Source: an uncultured Bacteroidales bacterium
GTDB taxonomy: Bacteria; Bacteroidota; Bacteroidia; Bacteroidales; Bacteroidaceae
Assembly (NCBI GenBank): GCA_902787575.1
Contig: CADAGX010000020.1
Coordinates: 1 to 47,795 of the forward strand
Direction of reading: 5' to 3'
DNA length: 47,795 nt
The notes below the pieces were generated by a model that made no database searches, was not told the DNA's origin, and saw only the letters and a list, made by a program, of their open reading frames with translations. Position 1 is the first letter of the stretch; every line of letters starts with the position of its first letter. A program made the translations under genes and the position numbers. Shown here piece after piece: positions 7,777 to 18,084 of this stretch.

Positions 7777-8106
7777 TTAGATGGTTAATGCTTGGTCGTC
7801 TTTGAGTTCGCGGCCCATGAGGATAATCTGAGAGACAATCATCAGGGCCAGACCGGTAAAGATGTACATATTGTTACAGTTGTTTTGGAAGACGACGGCA
7901 TAGTCGGCCAGCACGAGGTAATGCATCAGATGTTTGGCCGATATGTATGCTATAAGGTACTGCGAGACGTACAGTACCACCAGCAGCCAGCCCGTGGTCT
8001 CGAGGTAGCGAGCCACGCGGGAGACGAAGATTTCGCCCCGGCGGACACTGATGAAGAGTCTTACGATGAGGTAGAACAGCCACAGTGTGACGCCCCATCG
8101 GAGCAT
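7777..8106 (-). CDS. DUF2975 membrane protein, apparently short at the N-terminus
   Basis: 109 aa. DUF2975 character: 'FYLIVRLFISVRRGEIFVSRVARYLETTGW' (the G-x-IF motif after the second helix), then hydrophobic helices at about 41-58 and 81-99, and the conserved tail 'GRELKDDQALTI'. Family members usually have an extra N-terminal helix and an external loop, about 160 aa in total; here only about 100 bp separate the ATG at 8106 from the topA promoter, so the protein starts within what is normally the second helix. In-frame hydrophobic codons continue upstream (LFLLLVLT) without an ATG; a TTG start there is possible. Cotranscribed with the downstream HTH gene. Confidence 0.75.
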   Translation of the reverse strand: MLRWGVTLWLFYLIVRLFISVRRGEIFVSRVARYLETTGWLLVVLYVSQYLIAYISAKHLMHYLVLADYAVVFQNNCNNMYIFTGLALMIVSQIILMGRELKDDQALTI

Positions 8107-8214
8107 AGTTAGGACTAAAAGCAGAAACAATGCAAAACGAGCCGCGAGCCGTCGGAAAACGGGTCGGAAAGAAAAAAATTCTATATAAATAAGGTGTAGA
8201 ATGAATTTTTGCAC

Positions 8215-8222
8215 TACCTTTG
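8215..8222 (+). promoter_or_regulatory. Bacteroidota -7 element for topA
   Basis: TACCTTTG, an exact TAnnTTTG match, about 43 nt upstream of the topA ATG at 8266. The -33 region is not a clear match. Confidence 0.6.
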
Positions 8223-8265
8223 CGGCCACAAAACGATTGTAACAAGGAAAAAAGATATAGGTCAG

Positions 8266-10593
8266 ATGAAACAGAATCTGGTTATCGTGGAGAGTCCGGC
8301 CAAGGCCAAGACAATAGAAAAGTTTCTGGGAGCAGACTACAAGGTGCTCTCGAGCTACGGACATATCCGCGACCTGAAGAAGAGGGCTTTCAGCATAAAT
8401 ATGAATTCGTTTGAGCCGCAGTACGAGGTGCCGCAAGACAAGCAGCGCGTGGTGGCTCAGCTGAAGAAGGCAGCCGGCGAGGCAGAGACCGTGTGGCTGG
8501 CCTCCGATGAGGACCGCGAGGGAGAAGCCATCAGCTGGCACCTGTCGCAGGTGCTTGGACTGAAGGAAGACCACACGCGCCGTATCGTCTTCCACGAGAT
8601 TACGAAGCCCGCTATACTGAGTGCCATTGAGACGCCACGCAGCATTGACCTCAACCTGGTGAATGCGCAGCAGGCGCGCCGTGTGTTGGACCGCATAGTG
8701 GGCTTCAAGTTGAGTCCACTGCTCTGGAAGAAGGTGAAGCCGGCGCTGAGCGCTGGTCGCGTGCAGAGCGTGGCCGTGAGATTGATAGTGGAACGCGAGC
8801 GTGAGATTCAGCACTTCTCGGGCGAAGACAGCTACCGGCTGACAGCCACTTTCCTGACTGCCGACGGCAGCGAGCTGAAGGCTGAACTGGGCCGCAGGTT
8901 GGCCACGCAAGACGAGGTGCGCGAGTGGCTGCAGATGTGCAGCAGCGCAGGCTTTGAGGTGCAGACCGTAACGACGAAGCCGCAGAAGCGCACTCCGGCA
9001 CCGCCATTCACCACCAGCACCCTGCAGCAGGAAGCAGCCCACAAACTGGGATTCACTGTGGCGCAGACGATGATGGTGGCGCAGCGGCTCTACGAGAGCG
9101 GACGCATCACCTACATGCGTACGGACAGCGTGCACCTGAGTTCGCTCTGTCTGGCTGCCAGCAAGAAAGTCATTGCCGAGCAGATGGGCGAGCAGTATGT
9201 AAAGACGCGTCAGTTCAACACCCATTCGAAGGGAGCGCAGGAGGCTCACGAGGCCATACGTCCCACGTATATGGACCAGTTGCAAATCGAAGGTACGGCT
9301 CAGGAGCGCCGCCTCTACAACCTCATCTGGAAACGCACCATTGCCAGCCAAATGGCTGATGCAGAGGTGGAGAAGACGCAGGTTTATATACGAGTGGGCG
9401 AGACGGAAGACTGCTTCGTGGCCAACGGCGAAGTGGTGAAGTTCGACGGTTTCCTGAGCCTCTACAGAGAGACGCAGCAGGAAGACGAGCGCGAAGACGA
9501 GAACGCTCAGTTGCCCGTGGTGCAGGTGGGCGAGAAACTGCAGCTGGCGGAGATGGTTGGCACGCAGCGCTTTGCCGGTCGGCCGCTTCGATACAACGAA
9601 GCCAGTCTGGTACGTAAGCTGGAGGAACTGGGCATCGGACGCCCCAGCACTTACGCCACCACCATCACCACCATTCAGCAGCGTGAGTACGTGACCAAAG
9701 GTGATAATCTCGGCGAAGAGCGTACCTACCAAACACTGAAGCTGAAAGGCGGAAAGATAACCTCGGCCACGCATAAGATAACGGTGGGAGCCGAGCGCGG
9801 CAAGCTGATGCCAACGGATATCGGCAGCGTGGTGAACGACTTCCTGATGGAGTACTTCCCACGAATTATGGACTACAACTTCACGGCCGAAGTGGAGAAG
9901 CAGTTCGACGACATCGCCGAAGGAAACACGGAGTGGAAGCGCGTGATAAGCGACTTCTGGAAGGACTTCGAACCGCAGCTCGAGAAGACCGTGCAGACGC
10001 ATACGGAGCACAAGATAGGCGAACGCATACTCGGCACCGACCCCAAGACTGGCAAGAGCGTGAGCGTGAAGATAGGCCGCTTCGGCCCCGTGGCGCAGAT
10101 TGGACAGACGGAGTCGGACGAGAAGCCACGTTTCGCGCAGTTGAAGAAAGGTCAGACGCTGGAGAGTATCACGCTGGAGGAAGCACTCGAGCTGTTCCGC
10201 CTACCTCGCGAGTTGGGCTTGCTGGATGGCGAGCCTGTGAGCGTGGGTGCAGGTCGCTTCGGTCCATACATTGCCTACAAAGGTATGTTCGTCTCGGTGC
10301 CCAAGGGTGTCGACCCGCTGGATATCACTCTGGAAGAAGGCACCGAACTCATCAGAGAGAAGCAGCGCGAGCAGGAGGAACGTCATCTGAAGACATTCGA
10401 CGAAAAGCCTGAACTGGAGATACTGAAAGGCCGCTACGGCCCATACATTGCATATAAAGGCACCAACTACCGCTTGCCGAAGTCGATGCAGACACGTGCT
10501 GCCGAGCTGACGCTGGAGGAGTGCATGGCCGTGGTGGACGCTCAGCCTGCCACGCGTAGCAAGAGAGTTCCGAGACAGAAAAAGGCAGAATGA
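8266..10593 (+). CDS. topA: DNA topoisomerase I
   Basis: 775 aa type IA topoisomerase that relaxes negative supercoils. The start is MKQNLVIVESPAKAKTIEKF; the track's longer frame begins upstream of the promoter-proximal region. TOPRIM domain: E9 in 'VIVESPAKAKTIEKFLG' and the acidic triad 'ASDEDREGEAI' at about 79-89. 'SAGRVQSVA' and the catalytic tyrosine Y283 in 'GRITYMRTDS' are present, as is the downstream 'GIGRPSTYATTI' motif. The C-terminus has no Cys4 zinc fingers but three repeats of the type 'GRFGPVAQIG', 'GRFGPYIAYKG', 'GRYGPYIAYKG', as in the Bacteroidota/alphaproteobacterial form. It overlaps aroK by four bases and heads a probable topA-aroK-speA-argB transcript. Confidence 0.98.
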   Translation: MKQNLVIVESPAKAKTIEKFLGADYKVLSSYGHIRDLKKRAFSINMNSFEPQYEVPQDKQRVVAQLKKAAGEAETVWLASDEDREGEAISWHLSQVLGLKEDHTRRIVFHEITKPAILSAIETPRSIDLNLVNAQQARRVLDRIVGFKLSPLLWKKVKPALSAGRVQSVAVRLIVEREREIQHFSGEDSYRLTATFLTADGSELKAELGRRLATQDEVREWLQMCSSAGFEVQTVTTKPQKRTPAPPFTTSTLQQEAAHKLGFTVAQTMMVAQRLYESGRITYMRTDSVHLSSLCLAASKKVIAEQMGEQYVKTRQFNTHSKGAQEAHEAIRPTYMDQLQIEGTAQERRLYNLIWKRTIASQMADAEVEKTQVYIRVGETEDCFVANGEVVKFDGFLSLYRETQQEDEREDENAQLPVVQVGEKLQLAEMVGTQRFAGRPLRYNEASLVRKLEELGIGRPSTYATTITTIQQREYVTKGDNLGEERTYQTLKLKGGKITSATHKITVGAERGKLMPTDIGSVVNDFLMEYFPRIMDYNFTAEVEKQFDDIAEGNTEWKRVISDFWKDFEPQLEKTVQTHTEHKIGERILGTDPKTGKSVSVKIGRFGPVAQIGQTESDEKPRFAQLKKGQTLESITLEEALELFRLPRELGLLDGEPVSVGAGRFGPYIAYKGMFVSVPKGVDPLDITLEEGTELIREKQREQEERHLKTFDEKPELEILKGRYGPYIAYKGTNYRLPKSMQTRAAELTLEECMAVVDAQPATRSKRVPRQKKAE

Positions 10594-11117
10594 AACGCAT
10601 CATCCTAATCGGTTACATGGGTTCGGGCAAGACCACAGTCGGCCGTCAGCTGGCTATGGCCCTCGGCCTCTCGTTTTACGATTTGGATTGGTACATCGAG
10701 ATGCGGTTCCATCGCTCCGTGGCTCGCATCTTTGCTGAGTCAGGCGAAGAAGGATTCCGGCAGATTGAACGCAACATGCTGCACGAGGCAGCCGAGTTCG
10801 AGGATGTGGTGCTGTCGTGCGGCGGTGGAACACCCTGCTTTTACGACAACATGGAATACATGAACTCGCTGGCCGAAACCGTCTACCTGAAAGCCACGCC
10901 CGAGGTTCTGGCCATGCACTTGAAGATGGGCAAGGTGGAACGCCCGCTCATTAAAGGCAAGACAGAAGACGAGCTGCTGCAGTATATCCGCCAGTCGCTC
11001 GAGGAGCGAGAGAAATACTACTTGCAAGCAAAACACGTGCTCGATGTGAGCCTGCTCGACAATTACGACAAGATACAAACCAGCGTGACGCTGCTCCGTC
11101 AGGAACTGGGGATATAA
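10590..11117 (+). CDS. aroK: Shikimate kinase
   Basis: 175 aa; phosphorylates shikimate at the 3-hydroxyl in the chorismate pathway. Walker A 'GYMGSGKTTVG' at 8-18, the shikimate-binding 'DLDWYIE' (D in place of the canonical DxD, about residues 31-37), the substrate-binding R in 'GFRQIER', 'LSCGGGTPC' corresponding to the conserved GGG loop, and the lid arginine in 'VERPLIKG'. The start ATG overlaps the topA stop (ATGA), indicating translational coupling. Confidence 0.96.
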   Translation: MKRIILIGYMGSGKTTVGRQLAMALGLSFYDLDWYIEMRFHRSVARIFAESGEEGFRQIERNMLHEAAEFEDVVLSCGGGTPCFYDNMEYMNSLAETVYLKATPEVLAMHLKMGKVERPLIKGKTEDELLQYIRQSLEEREKYYLQAKHVLDVSLLDNYDKIQTSVTLLRQELGI

Positions 11118-11147
11118 GCAGACACGGACAAACACACATAAACGAAA

Positions 11148-13040
11148 ATGAAAAAGTGGCGAATCGAAGACTCCGAGGAGTTGTATAACATCAAGGGATG
11201 GGGCGTGAACTACTTCGGCATCAACGAAGAGGGGCATGTCTATGTGACGCCCAAGAAGAACAGTGTGCAGGTAGACCTCAAAGAGGTGGTGGACCAACTG
11301 GCCACACGTCACGTGACGGCTCCCGTCTTGCTGCGTTTCCCAGACATTCTGGACAACCGCATCGAGAAGACCGACGAGTGCTTCCGCAAGGCTGCAAAGG
11401 AATACGACTACCGCGGAGAGCACTTTATCATCTTCCCAATCAAGGTGAATCAGATGCGGCCCGTAGTGGAGGAAATCATCAGTCACGGCAAACGCTACAA
11501 CCTGGGACTGGAAGCTGGCTCGAAGCCCGAGCTGCACGCAGTGCTGGCCACCAATATGGACTCCGACAGCCTCATCATCTGCAACGGCCACAAGGACCAG
11601 AACTTCATCGAACTGGCACTGCTGGCTCAGAAGATGGGCAAGCGCGTTTTCCTCGTTATCGAGAAACTGCCCGAACTGAAGATTATCGCTGAGACAGCCG
11701 CCAAACTGAATGTGCGCCCCAATCTGGGCATCCGCATCAAGTTGGCCAGTAGTGGGGCTGGCAAGTGGGAAGAGAGCGGAGGCGACGCCAGCAAGTTCGG
11801 ACTCAACTCGTCAGAACTGCTCACCGCATTGCAGATGCTTGAAGAGATGGGTATGCGCGATTGCCTGAAACTCATTCACTTCCATATTGGAAGCCAGATA
11901 ACCAAGATTCGTCGCATCAGCACCGCTCTGCGCGAGGCGGCTCAGTTCTACGTACAGCTTCATGCTATGGGTTTCAACATCGAGTTTGTAGACTGCGGCG
12001 GCGGATTGGGAGTAGACTATGACGGCACACGCAGCAGCAACAGCGAAAGCAGTGTGAACTACAGCATTCAGGAGTACGTAAACGACTGCATCTATACGTT
12101 GGTGGAAACAGCTAACCGCAACAATATTCCACATCCCAACATCATCACCGAAGGCGGACGTTCGCTGACAGCACACCACAGCGTGCTGATAGTGGATGTG
12201 CTGGAGAGCGTCACCGCTCCACAGATGCCCGAAGACTTCCAGCCCGGTGAGGATGACCACAAGTTGGTGCACGACCTGACGGAGATTTGGGATAAACTGA
12301 GCAGCCGTTCCATGCTCGAGGACTGGCACGATGCCGAAGACATCCGAGAGGAGGCACTCGACCTCTTCCGCCATGGAATTATCGACCTGAAGACGCGCGC
12401 TCAGATAGAGTCGCTTTATTGGGCCATCACACACGAGATAGCCGAACTGGCACATCACCAGAAGCATGTGCCCGACGAACTGCGCAAACTCGACAAGCAG
12501 ATGGCCGACAAATACTTCTGCAATTTCAGTCTCTTCCAGAGCATGCCCGACTCGTGGGCGCTCGACCAGCTCTTCCCCATCATGCCGATTGCGCGGCTCA
12601 ACGAGCAGCCCACGCGAAGTGCTATGCTGCAAGACATCACTTGCGACTCCGACGGCAAGATTTCTACGTATGTGAACGGCGGGCAGCAAACGAGCTATCT
12701 GCCACTGCATCCCGTTAAACCCGACGAGCACTATTACATCGGAGTCTTTCTGGTGGGTGCTTATCAGGAGATATTGGGTAATATGCACAATCTCTTTGGC
12801 GACACGAATGCCGTCCACATCTCGGTGAGCGACGAGGATTACACCATCGACCAACTTATCGACGGCGAGACGGTGGCCGACGTGCTCGAATATGTGCAGT
12901 ACGACCCCAAGAAACTCGTGCGCCGACTCGAAATATGGGTCAGCCGAGCCATTAAGGACGGCAAGATAACGCCCGAGGAAGGCAAAGAATTCATCTCGAA
13001 TTATCGCGCCGGGCTCTACGGTTACACATATTTGGAGTAA
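11148..13040 (+). CDS. speA: Biosynthetic arginine decarboxylase
   Basis: 630 aa, the normal size for the SpeA fold-III PLP enzyme that makes agmatine from arginine, feeding spermidine/carboxyspermidine synthesis. The PLP lysine is K99 in 'IIFPIKVNQMRPV'. Other hallmarks: 'GLEAGSKPEL', 'GHKDQNFIELAL' , 'LIHFHIGSQ', 'FVDCGGGLGVDYDG', 'ITEGGRSLTAHHSVL' and the C-terminal 'LVGAYQEILGNMHNLFGDTNAV' active-site region with the conserved aspartate. It follows aroK by 30 bp and precedes argB by 26 bp. Confidence 0.97.
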   Translation: MKKWRIEDSEELYNIKGWGVNYFGINEEGHVYVTPKKNSVQVDLKEVVDQLATRHVTAPVLLRFPDILDNRIEKTDECFRKAAKEYDYRGEHFIIFPIKVNQMRPVVEEIISHGKRYNLGLEAGSKPELHAVLATNMDSDSLIICNGHKDQNFIELALLAQKMGKRVFLVIEKLPELKIIAETAAKLNVRPNLGIRIKLASSGAGKWEESGGDASKFGLNSSELLTALQMLEEMGMRDCLKLIHFHIGSQITKIRRISTALREAAQFYVQLHAMGFNIEFVDCGGGLGVDYDGTRSSNSESSVNYSIQEYVNDCIYTLVETANRNNIPHPNIITEGGRSLTAHHSVLIVDVLESVTAPQMPEDFQPGEDDHKLVHDLTEIWDKLSSRSMLEDWHDAEDIREEALDLFRHGIIDLKTRAQIESLYWAITHEIAELAHHQKHVPDELRKLDKQMADKYFCNFSLFQSMPDSWALDQLFPIMPIARLNEQPTRSAMLQDITCDSDGKISTYVNGGQQTSYLPLHPVKPDEHYYIGVFLVGAYQEILGNMHNLFGDTNAVHISVSDEDYTIDQLIDGETVADVLEYVQYDPKKLVRRLEIWVSRAIKDGKITPEEGKEFISNYRAGLYGYTYLE

Positions 13041-13066
13041 GGCGAAAGGAATAGAGATTAGAGAAT

Positions 13067-13834
13067 ATGGAGCAGGTGAATGTCATCAAGGTGGGCGGCG
13101 CAGTAGTGGAGAACGCCGACACGCTGGCCCAACTGCTGGCTGACTTCTCGGCGCTGCCGGGTGCAAAGGTGCTGGTACATGGCGGCGGGCGCAGTGCTAC
13201 GCAGGTGGCTGCCAATCTGGGTATCGAAAGCCAGATGGTGGGTGGCCGACGCATAACGGATGAGGCCATGCTGCGTGTCGTAACGATGGTATACGGCGGG
13301 CTGGTAAATAAGAACGTTGTGGCTCGTCTGCAAGCCTTGGGCGTGCAGGCTCTGGGACTGACGGGAGCCGATGCCGACCTTATACGCAGTCACCGTCGCC
13401 CTGTGGGCGAGGTGGACTATGGCTGGGTGGGCGACGTAGACCGCGTGCGAGGCGACCTGCTTGCCACACTCATCCGTCAGGGTATCGTGCCCGTGGTGGC
13501 ACCGCTCACGCACGACGGAGAAGGCCACATGCTCAATACCAACGCCGACACCATTGCCAGCGAGGTGGCTTGTGCGCTGACGCCATTCTTCGACGTCACG
13601 CTTACTTTCTGTTTCGAGAAGCGTGGCCTGCTACGCAATCCCGACGACGAAGAGAGTGTCGTCCCATTCGTCTCTGAGGCGGACTTCGCACAGCTGAAAG
13701 CTGAAGGGGTAGTTTCCGGCGGCATGGTTCCCAAACTCGAGAATGCATTCCAGGCCATCCGGCGAGGTGTCCGCTCTGTTGTTATCACGCGAGCTGACCA
13801 TCTCGACGGGCAGGGCGGCACGTGTCTCTCGTAG
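13067..13834 (+). CDS. argB: Acetylglutamate kinase-family enzyme (possibly N-succinylglutamate kinase)
   Basis: 255 aa amino acid kinase fold; phosphorylates the gamma-carboxylate of N-acylglutamate in arginine biosynthesis. Lys8 in 'NVIKVGGAVV', the phosphate loop 'LVHGGGRSATQ', 'ALGLTGADADLI' and the C-terminal 'VSGGMVPKLENAFQAIRRGV' (catalytic lysine) are all in place. In Bacteroides fragilis the arginine pathway is known to use succinylated intermediates; whether this enzyme takes succinyl- or acetylglutamate cannot be read with certainty from the sequence. It lies 26 bp after speA, and a single ATTAGAG heptamer sits in that spacer just before its ATG. Confidence 0.93.
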   Translation: MEQVNVIKVGGAVVENADTLAQLLADFSALPGAKVLVHGGGRSATQVAANLGIESQMVGGRRITDEAMLRVVTMVYGGLVNKNVVARLQALGVQALGLTGADADLIRSHRRPVGEVDYGWVGDVDRVRGDLLATLIRQGIVPVVAPLTHDGEGHMLNTNADTIASEVACALTPFFDVTLTFCFEKRGLLRNPDDEESVVPFVSEADFAQLKAEGVVSGGMVPKLENAFQAIRRGVRSVVITRADHLDGQGGTCLS

Positions 13835-13879
13835 TTCCGTCGGTTTTCTTTTTTACAGAACTTTAATTGGAGCGAAAAG

Positions 13880-15505
13880 ATGAGAAAAGTATGTTTCGTG
13901 CTGGCGGCAATGTTGTTTGCCACGCAACTATGTGCCGCAGACATCTTCGCCGACAAGCGAGCCGCATGGATGCGCAAGGCTGAGGAGGCCAAACCCCAAC
14001 TGATTTTCAGAACGATGAAGCCCGTGGCACTGGTGCGTGCCGTGGCCGACAGCTTGGCATACCAAGGATGGCGTTACGAGCCGGAGGCCGAGCCAGCCGA
14101 ACTTTATAAAGCCACTTTCAATCAGCGACAGACGGTGACGCTGGACTTCGGGCAGCACATGGTGGGATACTTCGGCTTTCACATCTCGGAAAGAGGACGC
14201 TGCCAGGATGCGCCCGTGCGGCTGAAGTTCACGTTTGGCGAGGTGCCGGCAGAGCTGAACACGCCTTTCGACCCGTGGAAAGGCACACTCAACCGCGCAT
14301 GGATGCAGGACGAAGTGGTCACCGTGACACGTGTGGACCAGCCCATCATCATTCCGCGGCGTCTGGCCTTCCGCTACGTAAAGATAGAACTGATGGGCCG
14401 CTGCAATTTTGGCTTTGCCATCGATAGCCTTTGGTGCCGCGCACAGACTTCGGCCGGAAAGGTGGAAGAGACGCTGCTGCCCACGTGTCCCGACATTGTG
14501 CGCCGTATTAATGCCGTGGGCGTGGAGACGTTGCGCGAATGCATGCAGACGGTTTACGAAGACGGCCCAAAGCGCGACCACCGGCTGTGGATAGGCGATA
14601 TGTACCTCGAGGCACTGGCCAACAGGCATTCCTTCCGTTGTCACCAAATGACGAAGCGTTGCCTCTATCTCTTTGCCGGATTGTCGACGCCAGACGGTGT
14701 GACGATATCCAACTGCTTCGAAGAACCCGAGCCGCACGCGCAGGATGTCTCCATCTGCCTGCCGTATAGTCTGTTGTGGAACTCATCGCTGCTGGAATAC
14801 CTGAAGGACACAGACGACCGCGAGACGGCGCAGGACTTGTGGCCCGTGGCTGTTCGGCAGGTGGAGGCTGCACTGAAGTATGTGGGCGACGACGGACTCT
14901 TCGACCGCGGCCGCTGCAATCTGTGGCTCTTTTTCGACTGGCGAAACGGACTCGACGACTACGCGCTCATACAGGGTGCTACGGTTTTTGCCCTGCGGCA
15001 GACCTACGAATTGGCGCAGATGCTGGGACGTGAGAGCGAGGTGGCGACTTATCCGTCGCTCATCCGAAAGATGACAAAGGCCATTCGCGGCCGTTGTTAC
15101 AACGCCAAACGCGGTGTGGTGGAGAGCGGAAAGAACCGGCAGGTGAGCGTCTTGGCACAGACGTGGCTCATAAAGTCGGGCATACTGAGCAAGAAGGAGG
15201 GAGCGCGTGCCCTACGCACTGCCCTTGCCACAGACGGCTGCGTGATGCCTGGCACGCCATACGGCACGCACTACCTCATAGACGCCATGCTGCTGTGCGA
15301 CATGAAGCAGGAGGCGCACGACTATCTCATAGATTATTGGGGCGGCATGGTACGCAAGGGAGCCGACACCTATTGGGAGGCCTACGACCCGAAGGACGAC
15401 TGCATTTCGCCCTATCGTTTCCATCCGCTCAACAGCTCGTGCCACGCGTGGGGATGCACACCGGTCTATTTCATTCACCAGTATCCCGACGTTTTCCAAA
15501 AATAG
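13880..15505 (+). CDS. Secreted GH78-like alpha-L-rhamnosidase family protein
   Basis: 541 aa with a signal peptide (residues 1-20, 'VCFVLAAMLFATQLCAA'). A beta-sandwich region (about 75-190, 'QTVTLDFGQHMVGYFGFHI') precedes an (alpha/alpha)6 barrel. The family's general-acid region is recognisable as 'EDGPKRDHRLWIGDMYLEA' at about 227-243, equivalent to the DxPxRExxxWxGD signature, with D in place of the usual E of RE; a second acidic residue, E500 in 'ADTYWEAYDP', fits the catalytic base. Members release terminal rhamnose or related deoxyhexoses; the exact substrate is not predictable, and the R-D substitution is worth noting. It ends facing the ThuA/GH18 operon. Confidence 0.82.
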   Translation: MRKVCFVLAAMLFATQLCAADIFADKRAAWMRKAEEAKPQLIFRTMKPVALVRAVADSLAYQGWRYEPEAEPAELYKATFNQRQTVTLDFGQHMVGYFGFHISERGRCQDAPVRLKFTFGEVPAELNTPFDPWKGTLNRAWMQDEVVTVTRVDQPIIIPRRLAFRYVKIELMGRCNFGFAIDSLWCRAQTSAGKVEETLLPTCPDIVRRINAVGVETLRECMQTVYEDGPKRDHRLWIGDMYLEALANRHSFRCHQMTKRCLYLFAGLSTPDGVTISNCFEEPEPHAQDVSICLPYSLLWNSSLLEYLKDTDDRETAQDLWPVAVRQVEAALKYVGDDGLFDRGRCNLWLFFDWRNGLDDYALIQGATVFALRQTYELAQMLGRESEVATYPSLIRKMTKAIRGRCYNAKRGVVESGKNRQVSVLAQTWLIKSGILSKKEGARALRTALATDGCVMPGTPYGTHYLIDAMLLCDMKQEAHDYLIDYWGGMVRKGADTYWEAYDPKDDCISPYRFHPLNSSCHAWGCTPVYFIHQYPDVFQK

Positions 15506-15507
15506 TT

Positions 15508-15554
15508 AAGTAACAGAATTAGAGATTAGAGGCTCTAATCCTGAAATGTTACTT
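15508..15554. terminator. Symmetric hairpin between convergent genes
   Basis: Inner stem GATTAGAG/CTCTAATC (15524-15540) and outer stem AAGTAACA/TGTTACTT (15508-15515 and 15547-15554). It separates convergent stop codons and probably ends both transcripts, though no T-run follows. The inner stem is built of ATTAGAG heptamers. Confidence 0.55.
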
Positions 15555-16349
15555 CTCAAAAGGGTTTCCCGACGGGTCGCGTTCGACAATCCAGCGGAAG
15601 GCGTTCACGAACAGCAGGTTTTGTGTGGCGTCGATGAAGCCTTCGTCGCCGTGTCCCATGTTGAGATAAATCATTCGATACTTATTGTTCGTCCATACGA
15701 TGGGAAAGTCGCCCCATTTCACCACGTCTTTTATGCCAAAGGGATACATCTTTTGCGAGATGGAGAGCAGCACCGTGACGTCGGGATTCAGCCTGGGCGA
15801 CGGATTCCATTGGTAGAATTCGCTGGCCGGAGCCACGAACTGTGCGGGTAGTGTGCGCGTTACGGGGTGCTCCGTCGTGTCGCATTCCACAAGGGAAGGC
15901 TGCGGCGGCCAGTTGTTGCAGTAGAAAGTGCCGCAGCCCAGGAAGTCGTTGAACCACGGCCATTGTGTATGCCCGTCGTTGTAGCCGCTGGCGTGGAATC
16001 CCATCCAGCCGCCACCGTGCTCCATGTACCGACGGAACGCATCGCGTTGTGCCTCGCCGCCCGGCATGGCGTTCAGGCTGATGAGAATGGAGTACGCCTT
16101 CAGTCGCTCGTACGAGTAATCGGCCAGCGATGTCGTGACGTCGAGCGTCCAACCCTCGCCGTAGGTCAGTTTCTGAAAGAAGCGAATGGCCTGTTCGTCG
16201 AACTGCACGTGTGCCGGCTCAGCATGTGGCTCGTAGTGCAGCAGGGCTTTGAAACGCGGTACACGGGCATAGTTGGCCGGATACTCGTCTTGCGCCATGC
16301 CGCAATGCATGGCAAGTGCGGCAACGAGGAGAAGCAGATGTCTTTTCAT
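15549..16349 (-). CDS. Secreted ThuA-domain protein
   Basis: 266 aa with a signal peptide ('RHLLLLVAALAMHCGMAQ'). The rest is one ThuA (trehalose-utilisation, class I glutamine amidotransferase-like) domain: 'KALLHYEP' at the first strand, 'YSILISLNAMPGGEAQRDAFRRYMEHGGGWMGFHASG' around the central turn, 'WPWFNDFLG', 'HPVTRTLPAQFVAPASEFYQWNPSPR', 'DFPIVWTNNKYRMIYLNMGHG' and a final 'FVNAFRWIV'. No catalytic Cys is evident at the nucleophile elbow ('GFHAS'). ThuA-like domains occur in exported sugar-utilisation loci, but their reaction is poorly defined. It is the third gene of the dipeptidase-GH18/ThuA operon, 12 bp after its neighbour, which carries a second ThuA domain. Confidence 0.85.
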   Translation of the reverse strand: MKRHLLLLVAALAMHCGMAQDEYPANYARVPRFKALLHYEPHAEPAHVQFDEQAIRFFQKLTYGEGWTLDVTTSLADYSYERLKAYSILISLNAMPGGEAQRDAFRRYMEHGGGWMGFHASGYNDGHTQWPWFNDFLGCGTFYCNNWPPQPSLVECDTTEHPVTRTLPAQFVAPASEFYQWNPSPRLNPDVTVLLSISQKMYPFGIKDVVKWGDFPIVWTNNKYRMIYLNMGHGDEGFIDATQNLLFVNAFRWIVERDPSGNPFEK

Positions 16350-16361
16350 ATTCTTTATTTG

Positions 16362-18083
<1,722 letters not shown>

Positions 18084-18084
18084 A

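Noticed and set aside
7777-10011. A 744-codon open frame on the minus strand opposite topA
   Set aside because: Shadow of topA: high-GC coding strands leave long antisense frames. Only its last 109 codons (the DUF2975 gene) look like protein.
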